Source: Auriscalpium vulgare (taxonomy: Eukaryota > Basidiomycota > Agaricomycetes > Russulales > Auriscalpiaceae). Taken from it: 64,000 bases of DNA. Position numbers and translations under genes: made by a program. Below, piece by piece: positions 11,760 through 20,448 of this stretch (position 1 is the first letter of the stretch; each line of letters starts with the position of its first letter). The notes under the pieces were generated by a model. That model saw nothing but the letters and a program-made list of their open reading frames with translations, was not told where the DNA came from and made no database searches. The DNA is taken from NCBI GenBank assembly GCA_019915015.1, contig JAHBBC010000012.1, forward strand, positions 496,001 to 560,000, given 5' to 3'.

Positions 11760-12280
11760 GCGCACCCCCATCCCCCCGACTCCACGACACTGCACGCGAG
11801 CGACTCGCTGCGGCTCACGCTCACCGCCTTCGGCGCCACCCACCACCTCCACCTGCGGCGGAACGAGCACCTCGTGCACCCCGTCGCGCGCATCGCGTAC
11901 TACGACACGACACCGGATGGGCAGAGCATGCTCGCGCGCACGGAGCCGCTGCTCGTGGATGGCGTGCGCGCATACACCGGCGAGGTCGTCCCCGCGTCAA
12001 GCACCACATCATGACGTGCGCGAACTACCTGCGCAACCGCCACCCGCTCGACCCGCATGTCAAGCTCGCGCACGGCGACCCCGAGGATGCTCGTCGTCTG
12101 GCGCGAGGTGGACACGATGAACCCGTGGGAGGAGCACGCCGCGCGCACGGGCACCCTGGAGGAGTATGCGTGGGAGGTCGAGCAGCCGCGCCGCTGTGGG
12201 CACGATAACCATGCGTGGAATGCGGATCCGGACGTCAATGCGGTGCTGCGTGCGGCGGCAGGGCGGGACGTCGACGATTT
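11760..12280 (+). pseudogene. ADAM-type metalloprotease fragment (propeptide region), truncated
   Basis: Three consecutive frames carry pieces resembling the N-terminal propeptide of fungal ADAM (M12B) proteases. The first has SDSLRLTLTAFG, LHLRRNEHLVHPVARIAYY and VRAYTGEVV. The second, about 12009-12090, has HIMTCANYLRNRHPLDP. The third, about 12087-12250, has VVWREVDTMNPWEEHAARTG and CGHDNHAWNADPDVN. Part of the propeptide between the first and second piece is missing, and two frame changes occur without plausible introns. The catalytic HExxH domain, expected further on, is absent: the sequence switches to a glycosyltransferase fragment near 12.35 kb. It is read as a captured, decayed gene piece. 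Confidence 0.75.
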
Positions 12281-12367
12281 GCATCGTGCTGGAGGTGCGT
12301 CTTCCTTTACCCCTCGTTTTTTCTTCTTGGGCTGATGACGACACGGCGCGCCAGGACTGCTTCAGCG

Positions 12368-13727
12368 CGCGAGCTCTCCGAGTGCCCCGAGGTCGCGATT
12401 ATCCAGCACGAGTCGGACGTGATGCAGGTCGCGCACCACTACTTTGAGAACGGGATCGCGCACTTCACGCGGCGCATCAACAAGTGCATCTCGATGGGCT
12501 GCGCGAACGGCGAGGTTGCGCCGTTCATCGGGCACAACGCGTTCCTGCGCTGGTCCGCGCTGCAGGACGCCGCGTTCGCCGACCCCGGCAACGAGGGCAA
12601 GACGAAGATCTGGTCCGAGACGAACGTGAGCGAGGACTTCGACATGGTGCTGCGCCTGCAGCTCAAGGGGCACATCATCCGCTGGGCGACGTACTCCAAG
12701 GGCGGCTTCAAGGAGGGCGTGTCGCTGACCGTCGACGAGGAGCTCAACCGCTGGCAGAAGTACTCGTACGGTGCGTCGCCGCCTGTATGTTGTGGTTTGC
12801 TGAGGCGGCGGGCTGACAGCGCGCGCGCGCATGCTGCAACGAGCTCATCTTCAACCCGCTCATCCACTAGTGGAAGCTCGGCCCGATCACGAAGCAGCTG
12901 CACATCTTCATCTGGTCCGACGCGCCTGTCCACTACAAGATCAGCATGATGTCCTGTGCGTGCCCTGCCCTCGCCTCCCGCGCCCCCACTGACCACCCCC
13001 GCAGACATGTTCTCGTACTGTGGGTGCTGCCTCGTAAACTGCTGCTCAGTGTGCTTACGGTAGTTGGAGATGGCCTCGCGGCGGGCGAGGTGCTTTCCTT
13101 GTTCAACTACATCATCCTCGGGCTCTCGCTCAACGTCGATGGGTACTACGAGCACTCGTTCGAGATCTGGCTCGCGTGCACGGTTGTCTTCCCCGGCGCG
13201 GGCAACATCAGCTACACGCCGCTCGAGTACCGCCTCGGGCAGGGCAGCATGCTCGCCTTGCTCATGGAGAACGTCACCTGGATCCCCTTCTTGTAAGCCG
13301 CCCGCCCCCGCCCGCGCCGCTGATGTCCGTCCCGCAGCGTCTTCTTCTTCGGCGGGCTCTCGATCCACCTCTCGCAGGGGCTGCTCGCGCACCTGTTCTC
13401 GTACAACATCACGTGGGGCGCGACGAGGAAGGAGGTCGAGCGCTCAAACTTCTTCATCGAGGTTCCGCACCTCGCTCGCCCCGCCCGAGTGGCGCATCCC
13501 CGGCGTCGACTGGGCCGCCAACTTCCCGCTAGCGTGAGTCCTGCGTCCCGCGCTGTCTGTCGTTTCATGCGTACTGATCATCGGATTGCACTGCAGGATC
13601 GTCTGCGGGAGCCACATCCTCTACCGGGTGCGCGCTGTGCTGATTCACCGGGAGATGCCAACTGACCACCGCGCGTCTCCGCAGATCGTGCTGAACCCGT
13701 GGCTGATGATCTTTTCGTACGAGAGGC
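12368..13727 (+). pseudogene. Family-2 glycosyltransferase, 5'-truncated and disrupted
   Basis: The sequence begins inside the catalytic region (ECPEVAIIQHESDVMQVAHH) and continues through FIGHNAFLRWSALQDAAF, SETNVSEDFDMVLRLQLKG and EELNRWQKYSYG, typical of a conserved agaricomycete GT2 membrane protein; the E-D and RWQ-like motifs are present. Membrane segments follow around 13080-13390, ending with IVLNPWLMIFSY near 13720. Lesions: the acceptor before CNELIFNPL is lost; an in-frame TAG at 12868-12870 replaces an expected tryptophan codon; about 30 codons are deleted with frame loss after FIEVP near 13465. Introns survive, so it arose from DNA rather than reverse transcription. The 5' half, including the start and first catalytic Asp, is missing. 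Confidence 0.85.
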
Positions 13728-14040
13728 GCCGCCGGCGAGCGGGCGCATATTCTATATTCCCTTGTTGTACAGCATACATACCGCGCATGGACTGCCCCCG
13801 CACACATCGTACCCACCAGCTACGCGCGCCCGGACAAATCTTCTCTGTTCATTTACCCTTGGTTCATCCATTCGGCTTCGGCCTCGCGGCTCATCCATAT
13901 CATAGACTATCTACCATGGTCCTTCTACGGACCACCTCTAGACACCCTGGCGTGTGGGTGTCAGCGCCGCATTATGTATGTAGTAGGAAAGCTTTAGTTA
14001 TTTCTTCCTTTCATTTGATTGGCCTGCAAAGCTTCGCGCC

Positions 14041-14076
14041 ACAAGCGCGTGTAACTGTCCAGTTACACGCGCTTGT
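14041..14076. repeat. Hairpin family A, copy 3
   Basis: A perfect 17-bp stem (14041-14057 with 14060-14076; arm ACAAGCGCGTGTAACTG) has a 2-nt loop. Its left flank, GATTGGCCTGCAAAGCTTCGCGCC, resembles that of copies 1 and 2. The inner half of the stem differs from them, but both arms changed together, so pairing is kept. Confidence 0.85.
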
Positions 14077-14196
14077 GTCGGCCATTTTCATCACTCCATC
14101 ACCTGCTCTCCCCCGCCCTCCCTCCCCCGCCCTCGTCCGCCACCCTAGCCCGCCGCCCTTGCCCGCCGGACTGGCATCAAGACGAAGCACTCCAAG

Positions 14197-14227
14197 GGTG
14201 ACGTGGCACGCGTGCTGCCACGTCACC
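14197..14227. repeat. Hairpin C, right arm
   Basis: GGTGACGTGGCA (14197-14208) pairs with TGCCACGTCACC (14216-14227). The following tract, GACGATGGCGTACCACGCAT, is the reverse complement of sequence just left of hairpin C in the left arm. This defines the inverted repeat arms. Confidence 0.85.
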
Positions 14228-14828
14228 GTACCCGCACCAGCAAGACGAAGACGATGGCGTACCACGCATCGGCGCCACGCCTCCGGGCCGTGCCGTGGAG
14301 AGGGAGAGGGTGGCAGGAGGGGCAGGAGGAGGACCAGGAGAAGGACGAGGAGGGGGACATGCAGGTGAGTCGCCCGTGCCCGTCCCCCGCCCGCGCACGT
14401 CGCCCGAGCTCCGCACATCCATCCTCCACCGCTGCCCGCGGCCGCCCAACACCACCTACCGCTCGCGGCCGCCGCCCAATGTCGCCCACCACGCGGGCAC
14501 ATCACACAGCGCCCGCGCAGGCCGCCCACCGCCCCGCCACGTCGCCAACCGCCTAGGCACGTCGCCCCCACCCCCGCCACGTCACCCGCGCGTCGCGCTT
14601 GCTGCCCACCGTCCATGCATGCTGCCAACCATCCACGCCTGCTGCCCACCGCCCGTGCACACTGCCACCACCCACCCGCGCCATCCCCCGCTGCTGCGCG
14701 CCGTCTGGCCGCCCCGCACCCCGTCCCACCCCATCCCATGCCCACGCACGTCGCCCACGGGCCGCCCCCGCTTTTTCCCGCCACCCGCCCGCCACGCCCG
14801 CCACGCTTTGAGCGCGCCGCGTCCCGCC

Positions 14829-14888
14829 CAAAATCTCTTGACCACGCACGTGAGGACTTTCCTCACGCTGGCGGGCGAGAGATTTTGT
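14829..14888. repeat. Hairpin B, right terminus of candidate element
   Basis: AAAATCTCTTG (from 14830) pairs with CGAGAGATTTT (to 14886), with an inner palindrome GTGAGGACTTTCCTCAC. The reverse complement of its right end matches the left terminus at 11015. Confidence 0.8.
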
Positions 14889-15061
14889 AGGACGTGCAGC
14901 TCTCCCACCAAGTATCTGCGCCGTCGCCTGCACAACGCCGCCGCCGCGGGCTGACCCCCCGCTGTGCATACCGCCGTTGTCACCGCCGTTGTTCCCCCGC
15001 CCACGCTCCCCGCCATGCTTTACCAGGCACACGCTTGTCGCCCGCGCCCCCTCCCCCGCTC

Positions 15062-15114
15062 AATCTCTGGTCCGTGGGCGCAAGGAATTCCTTGCGTCTG
15101 GGGGGAAGAGATTA
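15062..15114. repeat. Hairpin B, third copy
   Basis: AATCTCT at 15062 pairs with AGAGATT near 15108-15114, with an inner palindrome CGCAAGGAATTCCTTGCG. The layout matches the two hairpin B copies of the element, but this copy stands alone, about 125 bases upstream of the start codon of the next gene. Confidence 0.75.
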
Positions 15115-15237
15115 AGCACGGTGCTAGCTGATGGGGACGTCAATATCTGGGTGGTGCTAACGGGCGCTTGCCATTCCGCACAGCGTGCGGGAGCCCTCTG
15201 CCACCTCGGGACAGTGTGCTGCTCTGTGCCAACCACC

Positions 15238-16531
15238 ATGTCCTTCCCTTCACCACCCTCGCTCCCCATCGAGCTGATCGTCAAGATTGCCAAGGAGGCC
15301 TCAGGCCGCAATGCGGGTCTCGATACTGCAGATGCTCGTCGAGCAGAGCGCTTTTCTGTGGGACAAGTCCGGCTGGCATCCACGCTGTTTTGGATGGAGA
15401 CAAGTCTTCCGCTCACTGCTGTCAAGGTCTCCTGTAGGGAAGGGGGCCCTGGGGAACTCACAAACCTGTTCACCATGGTGTGTGCCACTCTTTTCCCTTG
15501 TAAAAATGTCCTCAATTGTATCCTCACAGATCAGGGACTATTATGCAGAATTCTCCAAGCGGGCTGGAAACACCCCCATGGATGATGCAGCAAGGCGTTT
15601 TGGCAACATCTATCTCATCCATATCGACCTCTTTGATCCCCCAAGCGTCAATCATGAGCTGGCATCTTTTGCTATCAAAAACCTAACCACCCTCAGGGAG
15701 CTCAACATCTACTGGGGCTTTGATCTCAAGATCAGGCATCTCCAGGAGATGGGGTTCTGGTGGACAGAGAGAGTGGCAGGTGGGGGAGGAATTGAGAAAT
15801 TGCGCCTGATGTGCGAAGATGACGATCATTCGGTGTGTCCCATCTGATTTCAGTTGCAAGTCTTTATTTAACCAATGCAACAGGACGCTGAAATCTCACC
15901 TATCCCTGGCTGGATCGACGGTGGTCTCAGACTGCGCCCCTCTTTGGCCCCCTGCGCATGATCGATCTGGAGTGCATGTTCTTCCCCTTCAACTGGCCTG
16001 CAGGATTCTCACTTCAAGACGATCCAGACTCAGATCACACCCGCCACATTTTCTGGCGGTTAGAGCCCCCCTTGGCAGGCGCGCGGACTGCCGGGCCCTC
16101 AGGCTCTGGGGCACGCACGTATGCCTACATCACATGGGAGCATGAAATTGTCACCCGCTCCCAAACGCATCTCCCCACTCTTCGTCGGTTCCGTTTTTCT
16201 TATGGATGTGAGAGCGGATTGGCGTTTGGGAGGGACATGGGTGAGGACGCTTTGTGGAGACGGGGAGCAGCCAATGAGGACTGGACGCGTTATGGGGCTG
16301 AGAATTATCATAGGTGGGGACGAGTGACAAGGTGAGCGTCAACATCTCTGAGGAGGTCCGTCCTGATTTGTGTTCATCAGTAACCCAAGTGATACTAGAG
16401 AGGAATATGATCTATGGCCTGACTCCGACCGCCGTACATCTGCCTACCTCCCGTATTGCCCTGATCCAACTGATTCAGAGGCAGACGATGACATTGATTT
16501 ACCGGTATTTGTAACTGTAGGGGAAGTATAG
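15238..16531 (+). CDS. Hypothetical protein, F-box/LRR-like
   Basis: The start is the ATG at 15238 (MSFPSPPSLPIELIVKIA), whose SLPIELIVKI resembles the opening of fungal F-box domains. Exons follow with IRDYYAEFSKRAGNTPMDD, LASFAIKNLTTLRELNIYWG (leucine-rich, repeat-like), MIDLECMFFPFNWPAGF and TYAYITWEHEIVTRSQTHLP. The last exon begins after the acceptor near 16377 and reads SNPSDTREEYDLWPDSD to an acidic tail ending VFVTVGEV and a stop at 16529-16531. The first exon border is uncertain because two frames are open between 15290 and 15480. Such genes form large, variable families in agaricomycetes, usually as putative ubiquitin-ligase adaptors; the function is not established here. Confidence 0.55.
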
Positions 16532-16564
16532 ATACACTCCAGGGAATTAAATGGCCACGGACTG

Positions 16565-16632
16565 CCTAATTGTTAGGTAGCTATGTGGCAGTGCTACCTA
16601 ATTGTTAGGCTGTGTGCTACCTAATTGTAAAG
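16565..16632. repeat. Three CCTAATTGTTAGG motifs at 3' edge of CxC gene
   Basis: Perfect copies stand at 16565-16577 and 16597-16609. A decayed one, CCTAATTGTAAAG, is at 16620-16632. Spacing is 32 and 23 bases, and the spacers share GTGCTA or GTGCTAC. They fill the 210-base interval between the F-box-like gene and the end of the CxC gene. Confidence 0.75.
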
Positions 16633-16743
16633 TGGCTGCGCGCTACACGCTAGTCGAGCAGGCAACGACCAGGTGGTACATGAGCACATATTATCGTGCT
16701 GTTCCTCTGCGCTGGAAGCTGCTACCGGCGCGCGGACCTTACT

Positions 16744-19152
16744 TTACGACGACTGGTATCGAACAGGCGCAGCACGCAAGAACTCTTCGGGCTGGAGGTG
16801 TGGGGCTTGGCCACGGCGGCGAAGCGACTCCACAGTAAACCGATTGTGAATGGAAATCATTTCATCCAGAAAGAAATTGTATCTGTGTAGACACAGGTTA
16901 GCATGTTGTTTTCCGCCGCTGTGCACACATGATCAATACTGGAAGGAACAATACCTTTCTACAGTCATCTCGTGGGCAACAGGTAGGAAGCGACCAAACC
17001 AGTTGTTTGCTTGCTCTGCTGCAGATGAGTTGAAGATCCATCGATTGTCCGGCCCCATGAGCTCCGGAAAGCAAGCCGGGTTGCAGTAAAGTTGACAGAA
17101 GAGATCGGACGCCTTGTGCTTCGTCAACGCGTGAAAGACGTCAACTGGGAGACCGGAGAAATCAAAGTAGTGGTCGCCGGTGGACAGGAGATGCTTTCGT
17201 AGTTGACAATTGTTGTCGTAGAATATGTAGCAGGGAAGGGAGCCAGGGAATGTGGGAGGAAATGTGGCCTTTAAGAAATCCTGATATGCACTGTATGAGC
17301 ACAGGGACTCACTTGGCAGTTGTTTTATGGGGGGAAATGTGCTGACCTTCACGCCAGAAATACCTTCTGAGCCAAAGAAGGTTGCACGGGAGATGATTAC
17401 CCCGCAGCATCGCACAAAGAGCTGCTCATTGTGCGTCCAGCGGCGCAGGAGGCGACCTTTCACAGCCGTCGTTGAGGGTCGTTCAGATGGGCCGCCCACT
17501 GACGGCTGTTCAACAGTGTTGGATGATGGAGCGTCAGGTGGGTCAGGTGGATCAGGGTGCTGAGGTTGAGCTTCATGAGCATCTTGAGCACGATTTCGTA
17601 GGGCGAACATGGCAGTGCCTCGGACACGGTGGGCATCTTCAAATGCACGATGGGAAGGTTCTGGGCATGTTGCGTGGCCTGCGGCCACTTCATTTTGGCA
17701 GCCATCAACTGAGCAAATGCGGAGGAGGGCAGTGTGCTCCGCGCAAAAGCGGTCTTGCTGTTTGGATAGTGGTACTGTGCAATCAATAACGGAGCAGCAT
17801 GGATGGCCTAACGTCACGCCGTCTGTAACGCCGGCGGTTAGGCAGTCTAAGCAATGTGCGATCAGCCAGCGAGAGGTACACAACGGAAGGGAAATGCGTA
17901 CACGTTTGGCCGTCATCTGCGACGATTACTTCCATGCAACCTTTGCATGCATGTGCCCACATTTCTTGCCCAGTGCCGGCCATGCGGTAGTTCCGTTCAG
18001 CCAGCGCAAGATTGAATCGCTGAGACTGAAGTCCGTGGTGCGGCAAAGACAGTGCTTGTTCCCGTTTGTGCGAATCGCGCAGGAGAGCATGCATGAAGAA
18101 CGAATCCCATACTGTTTGGAGGTCCAGTTGATCGGATAAACGCGAGTCGTGGGGCACAGATTTTTCAGAGAGACTAAGCGAGTGGTTGTATACTCTGGCA
18201 ATGTTCTCTGCTGATGCGCTTGAAATTGATGATGTTAATATCCAGAGGAAGAACAAAGGACACCGAGGGACTTACTGTAGCATGGCCATCTGTGTCTCAA
18301 AGAAAATGCACAGAGCCGGTTCGACGAAAGACTGTTCTGTGACGTGGATGAATCGAGGCATCGCGCCGTAATATTCGCGTACGGCCTCTCGGTGCGAAGC
18401 TTCATGGACAAAGTAATTGTTGTAGTACCGAGTGAGACAGCCTGCGGGGTTGGTTCAGCTAAGAAAGCTCTGCGCAAAATTTGGGCACCAACTTCTGCAG
18501 TACAAAGACAGGGACCAGACAGGGAGGACGCCTCTTCTCAGTGTCCATAAGCGTGCCTGTACCTGGCGGGGTTCTGACAGAGGAGCATGGGCGCATGCAG
18601 GCCGCAGACAGGTGGATACAGGTGGGCGGATCTGCTCCGCGCCTGAGAAGCGTCAGCATCGGTAAGTTGTGTCTGGGAACTGAATTGTTAAAGAAAGACA
18701 CTCACCAACTCCATGTGCCCGACCGTGTAAGCGGTAAGCATTGTCGTCGTCGTCGTCGGTGTCACTGGGCTCGTTGTTCTGCTGCAGAGCAAGATGGCCA
18801 AATGCGAGCCAGCATCGTTCGACAGTGTCCAGAGCAAGATCGGTGGTCAAGGACAAGAAATGTGCGATGTTTGGTGGCAAAGATGCAGGGATCTCATTCG
18901 AGTGTGATCGGGATGGGGGAAGAATGTCCGGTGCAAGTTTTTTGACAAGGCGCATATATTTGATGATCTTTTTGACCGAGAGCGTGCTCTGAAGATCGGG
19001 AAAGTTGACAAGGATGTCAACAAGCTCGCTAGCTTGTAGCATGGTGAGGAATTTAAGCAAGCCTGCGTGTTGTTAGCGTGAGTAAGCCTTGAAAAAGATA
19101 AGTGGCTGTACCGGATCTTTGGGATATCTGAAGGACTGAGGCGTGAAGGCAT
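16744..19152 (-). CDS. CxC5/CxC6 KDZ-transposase-associated protein
   Basis: The start is either the ATG at 19152 (MPSRLSPSDIPKI) or the one at 19042 (MLQASELVDIL). Early exons give an acidic helical region. A CxC5-type cysteine cluster follows: CLRPACAHAPLSEP and, across an intron, SLYCR-SCLTRYYNNYFVHEA. Then comes a CxC6-type cluster: GHPCCSVIDCTVPL, DRFCAEHTALLRICSVDGC and HATCPEPSH. The C-terminal part carries KDZ-like core pieces: YIFYDNNCQLRKHLL, VDVFHALTKHKASD, YCNPACFPEL and FNSSAAEQANNWFGRF. Across a last intron near 16905-16955, VER-YNFFLDEMISIHNRF leads to the stop at 16744. These domains are known from the KDZ superfamily of basidiomycete DNA transposons; whether this copy is catalytically active is unclear. 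No stop or frameshift was needed to read it. Confidence 0.8.
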
Positions 19153-19162
19153 TTTATGAAAC

Positions 19163-19520
19163 AGCTGAAGGCGGTCGTGCGAAGATTGAGTGAAGGCAGT
19201 TGCGTGAAAAATGGTTGAAGCGAGTTGCACGGAAAATGAGTGAATGAGTGAAGGCAGTCGCGCGAAGAATGAGTGAAGGCAGTTGCGCGAAGAATGAGTG
19301 AAGGCAGTTGCGCGCAGAATGAGTGAAGGCAGTCGCGTGCAGAACGAGTGAAGGCAGTCGCGCGAAGAATGAGTGAAGGCAGTCGCGCGCAGAACGAGTG
19401 AAGGCAGTCGCGTGCAGAACGAGTGAAGGCAGTTGCGCGCAGAATGAGTGAAGGCAGTCGCGTGCAGAACGAGTGAAGGCAGTCGCGCGCAGAATGAGTG
19501 GAGGCAGTTATGGGAAAAGT
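19163..19520. repeat. 25-bp minisatellite
   Basis: Ten clean tandem units (GAGTGAAGGCAGTCGCGCGA plus AGAAT or CGAAC-like ends) run from 19246 to 19495. Degenerate units lie on both sides (19163-19245 and 19496-19520), about 14 in total. Variation is almost only at two sites (TCG/TTG, and GCGAAG/GTGCAG). The array abuts the first exon of the CxC gene, and its first degenerate unit reaches the ATG at 19152. Confidence 0.92.
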
Positions 19521-19754
19521 GTTTGAAGGGAAATATATCTGAAAAACATGTGAAGTTGCTTTTGTGAAATGACTTCAGGTGCTCACTTCAGTCACACACT
19601 GCGCAGGTCTCTGGTGCGAATTGTATCGTGTTGTATTTGCATCATGTATATAATAGGTATGATACAATGTCGAGGCAGAAATTATGAGGACGAAAAAGAC
19701 GCAGGAGCGTGCGGAAGTCGGGACTGGCAACAAGTGCTTCACTTGTTTTAGCAA

Positions 19755-19783
19755 TCCGCCGGATCCGGCGGATCCGGCGGATC
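19755..19783. repeat. 9-bp GGATCCGGC tandem repeat
   Basis: The run CCGCCGGATCCGGCGGATCC continues for about three 9-bp units, each holding a GGATCC. In the forward frame it reads as repeats of R-I-R. It lies just upstream of the coiled-coil gene start. Confidence 0.8.
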
Positions 19784-19816
19784 CATCCCCCATACTTCCG
19801 ACGCCCTCCTCATGAC

Positions 19817-20448
19817 ATGCATGACACGGTGCACGTGCGTCCGCGCCCGCGCACACGCAGCCTCGCGCCCGCCGAAAGTCTCAAACTCGACGCGCATCCT
19901 CCTGCACGACACACACACGCGTCTGTCAACTTCGGCGAGCACACCGGCAGGCTGGTGAAGGAGGTCGAGGATGCGTGGTGCGAGATCGTGCGCGTCAGCG
20001 AAGAAGCAGAGAGCGCGCGCGGGAGAAGTCGGCGTGCAGACCGGTGCGTCTCCTGTTCTATCTGGTCCCATACCACCCTTTCCTATGCGCAATCTGGTTG
20101 TGAGGCCTTTAAAATCCTAGGCACTAGGGCTGCCAGGACCGGGGTCAATTATATGCGCATATACTCAACTATCACCCACAGTCACCCGTCACCAGACAAT
20201 GCTGTTGGTGAATCTTTCCAAACCCACGACGTCGCCATTCTCCGTGCCAAGCTCGCCAGTCTGACCACCAAAATGACCGCGCTCGACTCCAAGCTCGATG
20301 CCCTCTGCACGGTGCGTCCTAATCCGCTCTCGTGTAACGCTCGACCTGACCTCGCGCCATGCGCTATCCCCAGCTCGTGCAGGACCAGAAACGCGCCTTA
20401 CAGATGCTGCAAGATCAACACGCGCGCAGGATCAACATGCGCAGTTAG
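19817..20448 (+). CDS. Small hypothetical coiled-coil protein
   Basis: Exon 1 runs from the ATG at 19817 (MHDTVHVRPRPRTRSLAPAE) to a GTGCGT donor at 20044. A 139-nt intron in matching phase leads to HPSPDNAVGESFQTHD. Then comes a short heptad-rich helix (ILRAKLASLTTKMTALDSKL), an intron at GTGCGTCCTAATC, and LVQDQKRALQMLQDQHA to a stop at 20446-20448. Phase agreement at both introns supports a real gene. A different frame stays open to 20597 after a repeat of QDQHA (QDQHAQLVARLAPLLPLPQA), suggesting a small indel or a longer isoform. No family was recognised. Bases 20600-20862 show nothing else. Confidence 0.5.

Larger units (their letters stand above)
11015..14888. mobile_element. Candidate gene-capturing inverted-repeat element
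   Basis: The left end reads CAAAATCTCTCGGCCGCAAG (11015 onward). The right end, read backwards, gives CAAAATCTCTCGCCCGCCAG (from 14887), a terminal inverted repeat of about 20-27 bp. Each end is itself a hairpin (AATCTCT...AGAGATT). Inside, arms at about 11340-11530 and 14165-14340 are inverted copies of each other, sharing a GTGACGTGGCA hairpin and a tract with GCATCGGCGCCACGCCTCCG. Between the arms lie broken pieces of an ADAM-like gene and a family-2 glycosyltransferase gene. No transposase is present, so it would be non-autonomous. No clear target-site duplication could be fixed by eye. The class is unknown. Confidence 0.55.

Noticed and set aside
11133..12120. Long open frames (about 250 residues) on both strands at 11.1-12.1 kb
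   Set aside because: They are low-complexity by-products of GC richness. They cross hairpins and the ADAM fragment in wrong frames.
12368..13727. Functional chitin-synthase-like or GT2 gene
   Set aside because: It lacks the 5' half and start, has a TAG at 12868, a lost acceptor and an internal deletion with frame loss.
19163..19520. CRISPR-like array
   Set aside because: Units are contiguous 25-mers without unique spacers, in a eukaryotic context. It is a minisatellite.
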